Numbered from the stretch's first letter, positions 1 to 7,846 are shown. The stretch: DNA of 41,804 bases from Clostridiaceae bacterium (GCA_009911355.1 QXXE01000033.1:1-41804); one strand, 5' to 3'. Numbers and translations are program-made. The notes: generated by a model not told the origin, from the sequence alone.

Positions 1-2
1 GC

Positions 3-98
3 GGAAGACCACTGCCTTCTTTCTGCTACAGCTTTGAACCTCAAAAGAATGATACGATGCCTGAGTTGACGCTGATGGGCGTCTTTTTTCTCGTTTGA
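3..98 (+). CDS. Possible C-terminal end of an upstream gene (partial)
   Basis: An open frame enters from the left edge and stops with TGA at 96-98. Its last residues include MPELTLMGVFFLV. I do not recognise the family and cannot see the start. A hairpin with a T-run lies inside its last codons, as often happens at a gene end. It could be a chance open frame. Confidence 0.25.
   Translation, partial: GRPLPSFCYSFEPQKNDTMPELTLMGVFFLV
68..89 (+). terminator. Rho-independent terminator of the upstream transcript
   Basis: The arms GACGC (68-72) and GCGTC (79-83) close a six-base loop and are followed by six T. It would end transcription arriving from the left and insulate the LysR gene. The stem is short, so strength is uncertain. 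Confidence 0.5.
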
Positions 99-240
99 AG
101 CCAAGTTTATGACAAAATTTCACGCACTTTGTCAACAGCTCCATCGTGAGACGCATTTTCTGTAATCAATTATGAACTTCACCCATACATTGCCTTATCC
201 TTGCAGGGAAGCAATAAAAAGATAGGTTATTGGTTATATG

Positions 241-269
241 TTGAATATCTACGGGCATATTGCTATAAT
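241..269 (+). promoter_or_regulatory. Sigma-A promoter of the LysR gene
   Basis: TTGAAT (241-246), a 17-bp spacer and TATAAT (264-269), preceded by TG at 261-262, form an extended -10 promoter about 30 bp upstream of the LysR start codon. Confidence 0.7.
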
Positions 270-301
270 GAGTTTTAAGAATGGGAGTTAGGAGAGAACA
301 T

Positions 302-1198
302 ATGACGCTACAACAATTAAAATATGTTATAACGGTTGCCGAAAAAGGTTCTATTACAGAGTCTGCAAAAGAACTCTATATCTCCCAACCCAGCCTTTCC
401 GGTGCAATCAAAGAAGTAGAAAAGGAAGCAAAGCTCACGATTTTCAACCGTTGCCGCGCAGGTGTCGCTTTAACAACCGAGGGCATGGAATTTTTGGGAT
501 ATGCCAGACAGGTCGTACAGCAGATGGAACTTCTGGAATCCAGATACATCGACAATCGGCCAGAAAAAATACGCTTTTGCGTATCTACCCAACACTATAC
601 ATTCGCAGCCAATGCCTTTGTAGAGTTGGTACAGCATTTCGGACAGGAGCGATATGAGTTTATCCTGAACGAAACACAGACGCACCAGATTATTGAGGAT
701 GTCAGAAACCGTTTCAGTGATTTGGGTGTTCTCTACCTTAGCCAGAGCAACGAAAGTGTATTGCGAAAAAATTTCGAGGAGTTCGGCCTGGACTTTCACG
801 AGTTATTCACAGCGGCCCCACACGTCTTTTTGCGACGGGAGCATCCCCTGGCAAGCTATGAAAAAATCACGTTAAAAGACTTACAGCCTTATCCCAGATT
901 AAGTTTTGTGCAGGGGGCCTATGAATCCTCTAACTTTGCGGAAGAATTGTTTAGCAACGAAATTGCAGACAAGAGTATTAAGATCAGTGACCGCGCCGCT
1001 GTCGTCAATTTCATGATCGGGCTGGACGGCTACACTATTTCAAGTGGCATATTCCCAAAGTATTTGCATGGCGATTCTATTGTTTCTATTCCCCTTGCTG
1101 AAAATGAAACGATGCGGATTGGGTACCTTCTGAACAAAGACCGGGAGTTATCCGAACTGGGCAAAATTTATATCGAAGCCTTGATGCAGTACCAATAA
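302..1198 (+). CDS. LysR-family transcriptional regulator
   Basis: This 298-aa protein has the LysR layout: an N-terminal winged helix-turn-helix (about residues 1-60, with MTLQQLKYV and SQPSLSGAIKEVE) and a periplasmic-binding-protein-like effector domain (about 90-295). The start is ATG 302, because AGGAG lies just upstream and LysR proteins begin at this motif; an in-frame ATG at 281 would add seven residues without a ribosome site. The next gene on the same strand is a LysE-type exporter with a good -10 but no clear -35, which fits activation by this regulator. Pairing of LysR with LysE/RhtB exporters is common (the LysG-LysE type). The effector is unknown, though an amino acid or related compound is a fair guess. 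Confidence 0.9.
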   Translation: MTLQQLKYVITVAEKGSITESAKELYISQPSLSGAIKEVEKEAKLTIFNRCRAGVALTTEGMEFLGYARQVVQQMELLESRYIDNRPEKIRFCVSTQHYTFAANAFVELVQHFGQERYEFILNETQTHQIIEDVRNRFSDLGVLYLSQSNESVLRKNFEEFGLDFHELFTAAPHVFLRREHPLASYEKITLKDLQPYPRLSFVQGAYESSNFAEELFSNEIADKSIKISDRAAVVNFMIGLDGYTISSGIFPKYLHGDSIVSIPLAENETMRIGYLLNKDRELSELGKIYIEALMQYQ

Positions 1199-1200
1199 GA

Positions 1201-1269
1201 CATAGGTTCATCCTATGCTTTAGCATAAAGAACCAATATTACCTATCCCATAGCGTTCCGCTGTATAAT
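1201..1269 (+). promoter_or_regulatory. Probable LysR-controlled promoter of the exporter
   Basis: TATAAT at 1264-1269 has no good -35 hexamer. Upstream are two short inverted repeats: CATAGG (1201-1206)/CCTATG (1212-1217) and ATGCT (1215-1219)/AGCAT (1222-1226). Dyads next to a poor -35 are typical of LysR-activated promoters. The assignment to the neighbouring regulator is inference. Confidence 0.4.
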
Positions 1270-1292
1270 GATGAGCGGAAGGAGGCGTTACT

Positions 1293-1880
1293 ATGCCTGG
1301 CTATGTGATAGGTAATTTTTTTGTATATTCGGTCATCAATGCGTTCACCCCAGGGCCAGGAAATATCCTTGCTCTGAACACTGTAACAAACTACGGATGG
1401 AAGAAAGGGAATCCTCTGTTCCTGGGTATCTTCGCCGGTTACTATGTTGTTCAACTGATTTGTGCGGTGTTTGTTTTTGGTGTCAGCGCCTTTTTACCTG
1501 GGGTGCTGGACGTGATGAAATATGTCGGCGCGGCCTATATCCTCTGGCTGGCCGTTCATATTGCGTTCAGCCGACCAGATGGGGACAGCGGCGAAAAATC
1601 GGCGTCCTTTTGGAAAGGTTTCATGCTGCAATTTGTCAATGTGAAAATATATCTGTTCGGCATTACGGCTTTAACTGGGTATATCACCAATTACAGTACC
1701 GCATTGTGGGTGTTGATTTTCTTTGAACTTATCATCGCTACCATAGGTACGATTGCTACAACGTGTTGGATCGGAGCGGGGATGGCTATTCAGAAAGCCT
1801 ATCTCCAATACTACCGGCCAATCAATATCATTCTGGCCTTGACCTTGCTGGAATGTGTATATAGCATCCTGACATCATAA
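1293..1880 (+). CDS. LysE/RhtB-family amino-acid exporter
   Basis: This is a 195-aa, very hydrophobic protein with about six membrane segments and the N-terminal TPGPGN motif of LysE/RhtB/RarD exporters near residues 19-24. The length fits the family, which is usually 190-230 aa. The start is ATG 1293, with GGAGG 8 bp upstream. It lies 94 bp after the LysR gene on the same strand, so it is probably the regulator's target. The family exports amino acids such as lysine, threonine, homoserine or cysteine by proton antiport. The exact substrate cannot be read from sequence. Confidence 0.85.
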   Translation: MPGYVIGNFFVYSVINAFTPGPGNILALNTVTNYGWKKGNPLFLGIFAGYYVVQLICAVFVFGVSAFLPGVLDVMKYVGAAYILWLAVHIAFSRPDGDSGEKSASFWKGFMLQFVNVKIYLFGITALTGYITNYSTALWVLIFFELIIATIGTIATTCWIGAGMAIQKAYLQYYRPINIILALTLLECVYSILTS

Positions 1881-1919
1881 AATGCGGAGGTAATTATGGA
1901 AAAATGATATTGTCAATGC

Positions 1920-2191
1920 GAATCAAGAGTTGAAAACCGCAAAACAATCCGCTTTGTTCGGTATGCTCGCTGATCTGGCCGGATATATATCACCATAATT
2001 TGTGCAGTCAGCTGAAGTGTATCTGGCTATTCCGAACGGTGTTTATACGCACCAAGCCTGCAATATGCATTACTTCCGCGTTAGCGAGGTGCGTCTCGTC
2101 AAAACCAACAGGAGTCCGTGGAATTCGCTGCTGATTTATTGTAGAATAACACAATTTTTCGTGGGAATTTCGTGCTTTCAACTCTTGATTC
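1920..2191. repeat. 16-bp inverted repeat pair
   Basis: GAATCAAGAGTTGAAA at 1920-1935 recurs as its exact reverse complement at 2176-2191. Both copies encode an NQELK peptide on their own strand, so the repeat probably marks two related gene fragments in opposite orientation. Confidence 0.55.
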
Positions 2192-2476
2192 ATATATTGC
2201 TGCCACTAATCTCTACCCTGCTTGATCGGTCACTCAATAAAGGATCGCATAGAAACCGCCTCGATCTTCGCACGATCTTTTTGCAACGCCATGCTCGCGC
2301 AGTGTTGCGGGAAGATACTTTGTCCGAGGGGGCTTTGCGCGTTCTGGCGGGTGACGAGCATTTCTGACGGGAATTCTCTTTGTTTACGCGTATACATGCG
2401 ATTTGTCATCCGCTAAGTTGACAGAAAAACTCCAAGCTTCCAGAAAAATGCCTCCGCTTTCGTTGTCTGCTTCCCG

Positions 2477-2516
2477 GGAAATAGCGATTGATCCGGACGG
2501 GCCTCCCGCTATTTCC
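2477..2516. repeat. Perfect 10-bp inverted repeat upstream of the sugar operon
   Basis: GGAAATAGCG (2477-2486) and CGCTATTTCC (2507-2516) are separated by 20 bp, about 65 bp before the predicted -35. No T-run follows, so an operator or a leftover structure is likelier than a terminator. Confidence 0.45.
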
Positions 2517-2581
2517 GCAGCCCCATCCGGGCAATCAGAAAAAAGTCAAAAAGGTTCTGAAAAATGTAAAGGATTCTGTGC

Positions 2582-2611
2582 TTGTTTCAACCCATTCCGC
2601 GTCACTATAAT
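2582..2611 (+). promoter_or_regulatory. Candidate sigma-A promoter of the sugar operon
   Basis: TTGTTT (2582-2587), an 18-bp spacer and TATAAT (2606-2611) lie 110 bp upstream of the first operon gene. The leader is long enough for control, but I saw no known riboswitch. Confidence 0.5.
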
Positions 2612-2721
2612 GGATGCATAGGAAGGAAACTCCACGATATTGACATTGGGATGAAGATGCATACCGAAGCATTTACACGATCCATGCATCTGCTTTCCGG
2701 TAAAGCAAGGAGGAAATCAAT

Positions 2722-4041
2722 ATGATTTTGGCAAGGCAAATTCGAGTCACCCTGGGGGCGCTGGCCGCTTCCGGCAAGCTTTCTGTGCGGCCGGACACTT
2801 CAGAGGACATGTGGGGACGGGCAGAGCAGCTTGAAATTGGAACCGACGGGCTGGAAGGGTTTCTGCGCTGCACCCGGACGATCGGTGTCACCGCGGAATT
2901 TGAAAACGTCATCCGCACATTTCGCCCGGCTCCCGGCGTAATTCCGGCCGGCTTCCGCCCCGAGCTGTGCTGCGGAACGGATGGCTGCGCATTGGTAGAT
3001 CTAAAGCGTGATATTTCCTACGGGGAAAATGGCCGGAAGCGCCCAACCCGCGTTCTCTATTCGGCAGACAGTGCCAATCCCTATGAGGTCGCACCGATTA
3101 AGGATTTCATCGCGAACCTGACCTGTAATCCCGCCATCATTTATGACAGCTTCATTAACAACCCCAAGGCCAACCGCAACCGGCAGTTTAAAAACCGGCA
3201 GGAGGTAATGCGGGAGCTGTGCCGCATCCTTGGCCCCGGCGTTGATATCAGTGTGGAGGTCGATAATCCCTTTGCCTCCCGCGAAGCGATCCTGGAGGAA
3301 ATTGCGGAATTCCAGGAGATCCTGACGCCCTACCGCCTGGTAGTTAAAGTGCCCCATACGGGGCCTCTGACTGCGGACAATGCGTCTCAACTGGTTGCAG
3401 GGACCTTCCGTCAGGGCTTTGAGGATGGCACGGTTGACAGTAATTTTTACGGTCATAACCTGGCGTATTTTTTGGAGCAGCATGGCTACCGCACCAATTT
3501 TACCCTGATGTTTGAGCCGCATCAGGCCGCGCTGGCGCTTCAGGTAAAGCCGTATTTTATCAATACCTTTATTAAGCAGCGCTATCTTGTCACTGATACC
3601 ATCCGGACCCTTCTGGCGCGTTGGCACGCCACCGGGGATACGCACTACATCACGGCGGTTCGGGACATGCTGCGGCAGGAGGACGTGATTTCCGCTGCCG
3701 AGGCCGAGGGTCCGATCGAAGCCGTCATTCAAAAGGCAGAGGCCATGCTTGCCTACCGGCACGCCGGTGATGCCGAGGGCAGCGACGGCCTGGATGCGAC
3801 CCGCCACAGCCTGCGCGTGCTGCGCAATTCCAACCTGCCGGACACGCGCCTGATTATCTGCTCTATGAGCGGTGAACACATCTATCCCGCAATCGACAAG
3901 ATGCTGATGGAGCCGGAATTCGAGGATATGCTCCACCGGGTCGTTGTCACTGCGCCGCCGTCCTATCTTGCCCGGTTTGCCAGCGCGTCCGGTGTGCTGA
4001 CCTACCAAAAGCTGTTCCTAAACGCTGCGGGGAAGAGGTGA
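2722..4041 (+). CDS. Long transaldolase-like aldolase
   Basis: This 439-aa protein has transaldolase-family features: DSANPYEVAPIKDFIANLTCNP (116-137) corresponds to the family's D-T-A/TTNPS region, VVKVPHTG (207-214) has the likely Schiff-base lysine K209, and NFTLMFEPHQAALALQ (259-274) corresponds to the NxTLIFSxxQA strand. Transaldolase and fructose-6-phosphate aldolase are usually 215-330 aa, so about 110 N-terminal and 100 C-terminal residues are extra. The start is ATG 2722, after AAGGAGG. Its stop overlaps the GTG start of the dehydrogenase. The context suggests cleavage of a ketose phosphate made by the next two gene products. The family call is good; the substrate is inferred. Confidence 0.75.
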   Translation: MILARQIRVTLGALAASGKLSVRPDTSEDMWGRAEQLEIGTDGLEGFLRCTRTIGVTAEFENVIRTFRPAPGVIPAGFRPELCCGTDGCALVDLKRDISYGENGRKRPTRVLYSADSANPYEVAPIKDFIANLTCNPAIIYDSFINNPKANRNRQFKNRQEVMRELCRILGPGVDISVEVDNPFASREAILEEIAEFQEILTPYRLVVKVPHTGPLTADNASQLVAGTFRQGFEDGTVDSNFYGHNLAYFLEQHGYRTNFTLMFEPHQAALALQVKPYFINTFIKQRYLVTDTIRTLLARWHATGDTHYITAVRDMLRQEDVISAAEAEGPIEAVIQKAEAMLAYRHAGDAEGSDGLDATRHSLRVLRNSNLPDTRLIICSMSGEHIYPAIDKMLMEPEFEDMLHRVVVTAPPSYLARFASASGVLTYQKLFLNAAGKR

Positions 4042-5120
4042 GCATTATCAAAGCCCTTGTTTATTACGGGAAAGAGGATCTCCGTCTGGAGGATTTCCCG
4101 ACCCCGCGCATCGAGTCAGGCACAGAGGTCATAATTAAGGTGCATTATGCGGGTGTCTGCGGATCGGAGCTGGCACGGATTATCGGCGATGCGGCGATCC
4201 CCCTGGAGCACCCGGTCCCGCACGGGCATGAATTTGCCGGTGTTGTGCAGGAGGTCGGCAGCCGGGTGACCACCGTCCGTCCTGGCGACCGGGTTGCGGT
4301 TGCCCCCAAAACGGTCTGCGGCATCTGCGAGGACTGCCGGAATGACCGGGTCGGCCAGTGCGCCAACACGCGCGGCTTTATTGGCGTTAAGCTTCCCGGC
4401 GGCTGGGCCGAATATTGCAAGGTGGAGGAACAGAATGTCGTAAAGCTTCCGGATAACGTTTCTACCTTCGCGGGCGCTTTCCTGGAACCGCTGACCGTGG
4501 CCGTACACGGCCTGCGCGTGGGCGAATACACCCCCGGTGGACGCACGGCCATTGTTGGCTGCGGCACGATCGGCGCGCTGACCCTTCAGGCCGCACTCGC
4601 GCAGGGGGCAAGCGAGGTCACTGCATTTGACAGCAGCGGACGCGCGCTTGCGCTTGCGAAAGAAATGGGCGCGCACTTCACGGTCTGTACGACCGGGGAT
4701 TGGCGCGCGCAGGCGTGGGAACAGACAGGCGGGCGGCTGTATGACACCGTTTTTGAAACCGGCGGCGCCGCGTTCACCGAAAAGGCCGCAATCGAGCTGA
4801 CCGGTGCGCACGGCACCCTGGTGTATATCGGGACGCCGTTCTCACAGATCGTTTTTTCGCCGCAGGAATTTGAACAGATTAACCGAAAGGAGCTTTGGAT
4901 TCGGGGCTCGTGGCAGTCCTACTCCACGCCCTTCCCGGGAGCGGAATGGCCAACCGCGGCGCGCCTGCTTCCCAAAATCCGGCTGGAGGGCATGGTTGAC
5001 CGCGTGATTGCCCCTGAAAAGATCTTTGACGCGCTGGAGGATGCCCGCGCCAAACGGCTGCATGGGAAAATCATGATGCGGTGGGATACAGCGGCTGATC
5101 CGCCGCCGTTCGCCTGCTGA
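4038..5120 (+). CDS. GatD-type zinc-dependent sugar-alcohol (phosphate) dehydrogenase
   Basis: This 360-aa medium-chain dehydrogenase has catalytic zinc ligands C41 (GVCGSE), H64-E65 (GHEFAG) and E150, structural zinc cysteines at 94, 97, 100 and 108, and a Rossmann motif GCGTIG (174-179). The C-terminal half, with RKELWIRGSW and PGAEWPTAARLL, matches my memory of galactitol-1-phosphate 5-dehydrogenase (GatD) closely. The start is GTG 4038, giving the GTGA overlap with the preceding stop. It should oxidise a polyol or polyol phosphate to a ketose (phosphate) with NAD. No PTS or other transporter for such a substrate lies in this window, so the substrate remains open. The ten or so C-terminal residues after the last conserved strand are extra. 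Confidence 0.85.
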   Translation: MSIIKALVYYGKEDLRLEDFPTPRIESGTEVIIKVHYAGVCGSELARIIGDAAIPLEHPVPHGHEFAGVVQEVGSRVTTVRPGDRVAVAPKTVCGICEDCRNDRVGQCANTRGFIGVKLPGGWAEYCKVEEQNVVKLPDNVSTFAGAFLEPLTVAVHGLRVGEYTPGGRTAIVGCGTIGALTLQAALAQGASEVTAFDSSGRALALAKEMGAHFTVCTTGDWRAQAWEQTGGRLYDTVFETGGAAFTEKAAIELTGAHGTLVYIGTPFSQIVFSPQEFEQINRKELWIRGSWQSYSTPFPGAEWPTAARLLPKIRLEGMVDRVIAPEKIFDALEDARAKRLHGKIMMRWDTAADPPPFAC

Positions 5121-5135
5121 AACGGAGGGAACCCC

Positions 5136-6092
5136 ATGAAATCATTCGATGTGCTGTGCATCACACTCATTAACCTGAACCTGTTGGCAAAGCCGGTCGA
5201 CCGCAGCCTGTTTGACCGTGACGCGACGCAGGCAGAGGAATACAGCGTTGTCGTCGGCGGGGACGGCACGAACCAGGCGGTCACGCTGTCGCAGCTGGGC
5301 TGGCGGACCGGCGTGTGCGGCAGCATTGGCGACGACCATTTTGGGCAGCTCGCCCTGCAAATGCTGTCCGAGCGTGGGGTTGACACTTCAGCCGTGACCT
5401 GCAAGCCAGGCCAGCAGACCGCCGTCTGCTTTGTGATGATCGGGCCGGATGGTGAGCGCAATTTCCTGGTCAAGCGCGGCGCGTGCGATGCCTTCCACTT
5501 GGGTGACATCCCGCCCGACCTTTTCCTTCGGACGCGGGTCCTGAACATCGGCAGCCTGTTTACCTTCCGGCAGCTGTACGGCAAGCCGCTCGCCGGGCTG
5601 CTGCGGCAGGCGCAGGAACACGGCGTGTTGACCAGCGCCGACGCAATGTATGACACCTACCAGCTCGGGCCGAAGAGTATGGATGACGTGCTCCCCTTCC
5701 TGGATTATTTCTTCCCCAGCTACGGGGAAGCGAAATATCTGACCGGGGAATGCGACGCCGAACGCATGGCGGACGCGCTCCTCGCGCATGGCGTCAAGAC
5801 CGTGGTCATCAAGCTTGGCGCTGACGGCTGCCTGCTGAAAAACGCGCAGTGCTGCCTGCGCCAGCCCGCCTTTCCGGTACCGGTGGTCGATACGACCGGC
5901 GCAGGGGACAGTTTTATCGCCGGTTTCCTGCACGGCGTATGCAGCGGCTGGGACGAAGCGCGCTGCATACAGATGGCGTCTGCTGCCGCCGCGATCAACA
6001 TCGGGGCAATCGGTGCTACCGGAGCGATCCGGAGCGCCGGGCAGGTGCTGGACTGGCTCCGGCAGCGGGGCTGTCCCCTATCCGGAATCTAG
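5136..6092 (+). CDS. PfkB-family carbohydrate kinase
   Basis: This 318-aa kinase of the ribokinase/PfkB superfamily has an N-terminal substrate glycine pair (VVGGDGTN, 39-46, where most members have GGxGxN) and the C-terminal signature DTTGAGDSF (252-260), with catalytic base D258 and the anion hole GAG. The start is ATG 5136 with GGAGGG upstream, 15 bp after the dehydrogenase stop. With a GatD-type dehydrogenase and a transaldolase-like aldolase in the operon, a ketose or ketose-phosphate kinase role fits (dehydrogenase, kinase, aldolase order, as in tagatose-type pathways). The sequence is closer to the ribokinase/KDG-kinase style than to LacC. I saw no clear terminator downstream. Confidence 0.85.
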   Translation: MKSFDVLCITLINLNLLAKPVDRSLFDRDATQAEEYSVVVGGDGTNQAVTLSQLGWRTGVCGSIGDDHFGQLALQMLSERGVDTSAVTCKPGQQTAVCFVMIGPDGERNFLVKRGACDAFHLGDIPPDLFLRTRVLNIGSLFTFRQLYGKPLAGLLRQAQEHGVLTSADAMYDTYQLGPKSMDDVLPFLDYFFPSYGEAKYLTGECDAERMADALLAHGVKTVVIKLGADGCLLKNAQCCLRQPAFPVPVVDTTGAGDSFIAGFLHGVCSGWDEARCIQMASAAAAINIGAIGATGAIRSAGQVLDWLRQRGCPLSGI

Positions 6093-6243
6093 GCACGTGA
6101 ACGCTGAAAGCTGCTGTTTGGCCGTTTTGCGCGGCGGGCAGCCTGCTCTCGTTCGCTATCCCGTGTGCCGGCGCTGAGGCAGGGGGGATCGCCCGTGCGC
6201 GCTGCTTCGCCCCGCCCGCGGCAAAATTTTTTGAACGTTGCTA
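6093..6243. other. GC-rich intergenic stretch
   Basis: There is no gene or convincing hairpin-plus-T terminator here. Composition falls sharply from GC-rich to AT-rich near 6225, which marks the border between the sugar operon and the mobile debris. Confidence 0.5.
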
Positions 6244-6575
6244 TCATGTTGGTCTCAAAGGCTTCCCTTTGACGTAAGTTCTTTGATAGCGAAGCGATTG
6301 TGTGAATATACTATTGGAAAAGTCATTGCTCAAGGCTTCAAAAATGCCCATGACAATAGAAACCATAAGAGTATACATTTCCATAGCACGAATGGTTTGG
6401 AGGATACGTTTTGGGTCATAGGAACCGGTTACTTGCAAAAGAAGATCCGAGTCGGATCTTTTTTTGAAGTGGTATGGGCAAAGCCTTTGTCCAGAAATGA
6501 TAGGAAAAGACATTCTGTTCTTGCTTTAATTCACGAAACGTATACTCAATATGAAAACAATATCTATAAATGTTA
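6244..6575 (-). pseudogene. 3' remnant of a DDE (IS4-type) transposase, frameshifted
   Basis: Read on the minus strand, one frame gives IEYTFRELKQEQNVFSYHFW (about 6470-6550) and a second frame continues with RILQTIRAMEMYTLMVSIVM, then FRYLRT-like residues, ending at TGA 6244-6246. The order and motifs (IE-x-x-FRELK, YHFWTK) match the C-terminal third of a clostridial IS4-type transposase. At least one frameshift separates the two parts, and the N-terminal two-thirds is missing. The fragment begins exactly where the tRNA-derived repeat ends, so that recombination point or an insertion probably cut it. Confidence 0.7.
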
Positions 6576-6622
6576 AAATCCCCGCAGTAAAAACCGCGAG
6601 GATTTGAATGGCGGAGAAGGAG
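6568..6622. repeat. Candidate attL: copy of the tRNA-Ser(GCT) 3' end and terminator
   Basis: These 55 bp match 40262-40316 at 50 positions, with the last 26 bp (6597-6622) identical. The matching part at 40.3 kb is the last 14 bases of tRNA-Ser(GCT), CCA end included, plus its terminator. The direct-repeat orientation and position, downstream of the tRNA 3' end, fit a tRNA-targeted integration junction. Confidence 0.55.
6576..6605 (-). terminator. Terminator of the toxin-antitoxin operon
   Basis: The arms at 6576-6587 and 6594-6605 pair with one G-U and one mismatch and are followed on the minus strand by TTTTAA. It lies 52 bp after the last gene of the operon. It is the weaker, diverged copy of the tRNA-Ser terminator. 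Confidence 0.5.
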
Positions 6623-6657
6623 CATTGCCACCCATATCCTCGCGGGGCGACAGGTTT

Positions 6658-6888
6658 TCAGGGTTCCGAAGCAACGACACCGTTGTTGTCCTGCAAGGTC
6701 GTTCGAATTGCCTCTGATAGATTTGCCGCAAATTCTTTTGTCATAACCAGCGAAATGACAGATTCTTTGGCGGTGCGGATAAACTTCCCGTCATCATCCA
6801 TTTCCGGGGAACACTGTGATAAGGTGATAATACATTCGTCTGCACCGTTATTCGCGACACACGAGAAATGATTCACATACGTTACCAT
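6658..6888 (-). CDS. Small conserved-looking protein, third gene of the toxin-antitoxin operon
   Basis: This 76-aa protein has a predicted beta-rich N-terminal part (VNHFSCVANNGADECIITL) and a C-terminal helix (TKEFAANLSEAIRTTLQDN). The layout vaguely recalls DUF3467-like proteins, but I would not insist. The start is ATG 6888 with AAGGAGG 9 bp upstream. It follows the antitoxin by 14 bp on the same strand and ends before the terminator at 6605. A third small gene beside a HigBA pair may be a chaperone-like or modulating partner, but nothing in the sequence proves that. Confidence 0.6.
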   Translation of the reverse strand: MVTYVNHFSCVANNGADECIITLSQCSPEMDDDGKFIRTAKESVISLVMTKEFAANLSEAIRTTLQDNNGVVASEP

Positions 6889-6902
6889 AAAATAAATCCT
6901 CC

Positions 6903-7385
6903 TTAATTTTCCAAGGCTGCAAAATCATTTGAATAGGTTGGGATCGGGCACTGGCGGGACACGATTTGGGATCCGGAACCAGGGTTCTTTTTGTTTTTGG
7001 TCACCTGCGTCTTGTAAACCTCGAACGGATAAACATTTGAGTTTACTGTATAGTAGCCGCTGCCGTCGCTGGAAACGGATGCCAGGTGACCGGGGTTTTG
7101 GCCGGTGATCGGACAGGTCAGCGGAAGTTCCAATTTACAAGCGATTTCTGCCAATGCCTTGATCGAAAAATTGTAATCGGCGCTTTCCCACTTGGAGACC
7201 ATTGTTTGAGATACGCCGAGATAAGCGGCAAAAGCCTTTTGCGTCATTCCAAGTTCGATCCTTTTTTTGACGATTGTGGCAGAAATCTCTCCCAATAAAC
7301 GGGCACTTTCAATATCGGCTGGAGTCAAGGTATCTTCAAATAATGCGAAAATATCATTCAGCGTTTTTCCGTTTTGAAGTTCCAT
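6903..7385 (-). CDS. XRE-family antitoxin (HigA-like)
   Basis: This 160-aa protein has a Cro/C1-type helix-turn-helix at about residues 35-90 (KKRIELGMTQKAFAAYLGVSQTMVSKWESADYN spans it, with Q40 and the recognition helix SQTMVSKWE). It overlaps the 3' end of the upstream toxin gene by 28 bp. The toxin-first order and XRE antitoxin are typical of HigBA. The 70-aa C-terminal tail is longer than usual and low in hydrophobic residues, which suggests a disordered toxin-neutralising or extra region. The start is ATG 7385, with AAAGGAG upstream. It probably represses its own operon through the dyad at 7823-7838. Confidence 0.75.
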   Translation of the reverse strand: MELQNGKTLNDIFALFEDTLTPADIESARLLGEISATIVKKRIELGMTQKAFAAYLGVSQTMVSKWESADYNFSIKALAEIACKLELPLTCPITGQNPGHLASVSSDGSGYYTVNSNVYPFEVYKTQVTKNKKNPGSGSQIVSRQCPIPTYSNDFAALEN

Positions 7386-7801
7386 GATTGCGGCTCCTTT
7401 CGTCTCAGAAAACGCTCTTTTGCTGTTTCTGCACGTTTGGTATAATCGGTTTTGCGTTTTCCAGAACGTTCATAAAATGCACATAAAAAACAGGGGATGC
7501 CCTCTTCGGAAAAACACATCAGAAAGCGTATGTTAAAATTGTTCTGCTGCAAATGCAGGGAATAAATTGGCGGGTTATCCCCGTGCTTCAAGATCTCATT
7601 GCTGTCCGCAAGGTTTACCTGCCTGTTTAGCGAGGCCACAAAGGCAAACTGTTTTTCCAGCAGGGCGAAAAATTTATGTTCATGACCGGTTAAATCCGCT
7701 AAAAGCTGCACCAGCTCCTCTTGAAAATCCGGGTCAAAGTAAAATTTGTGATGCTTTTGAAGATGCTTTGCCAATTCTTCCAGCGCTTGTTTCGTGTTCA
7801 T
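7358..7801 (-). CDS. RelE/HigB-like toxin
   Basis: This 147-aa protein's C-terminal half (YSLHLQQNNFNIRFLMCF followed by a Cys-rich strand and FYERSGKRKTDYTKRAETAKERF) matches the beta-sheet core and basic C-terminal helix of Gp49/HigB-type mRNA-interferase toxins. An N-terminal helical extension of about 60 residues is present. I chose ATG 7801 because AGGAG lies 6 bp upstream; the longer open frame reaches 7933 but crosses the promoter and dyad. It overlaps the antitoxin start. Cleavage of mRNA at the ribosome is the family role. Catalytic residues are poorly conserved in this family and were not verified. Confidence 0.65.
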   Translation of the reverse strand: MNTKQALEELAKHLQKHHKFYFDPDFQEELVQLLADLTGHEHKFFALLEKQFAFVASLNRQVNLADSNEILKHGDNPPIYSLHLQQNNFNIRFLMCFSEEGIPCFLCAFYERSGKRKTDYTKRAETAKERFLRRKEPQSWNFKTEKR

Positions 7802-7817
7802 GTCCCGCTCCTGCAAC

Positions 7818-7846
7818 ATTATATTACATATAAGTAATTCCTGCAA
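7818..7846 (-). promoter_or_regulatory. Promoter and operator of the toxin-antitoxin operon
   Basis: On the minus strand, TTGCAG (7841-7846), a 17-bp spacer and TATAAT (7818-7823) lie 17 bp upstream of the toxin start. A dyad ATTAC-N6-GTAAT (7823-7838) fills the spacer, the expected place for an autorepressing antitoxin to bind. Confidence 0.6.

Larger units (their letters stand above)
1881..2721. other. Gene-poor interval with decayed fragments
   Basis: I can support no intact gene here. A ribosome site (GGAGG near 1886) precedes ATG 1896, but that frame stops after three codons. A one-base shift opens a 30-codon frame (1905-1999) starting DIVNANQELKTAKQS, which looks like a frameshifted small gene. 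A minus-strand open frame at 2008-2193 starts MNQELKAR and so resembles it. The two share a 16-bp inverted repeat (1920-1935 and 2176-2191). Together they look like debris of a lost gene. Confidence 0.4.

Noticed and set aside
2002..2367. 121-codon plus-strand frame after the exporter
   Set aside because: It lacks a ribosome site and recognisable motifs, and overlaps remnants that read better in other frames.
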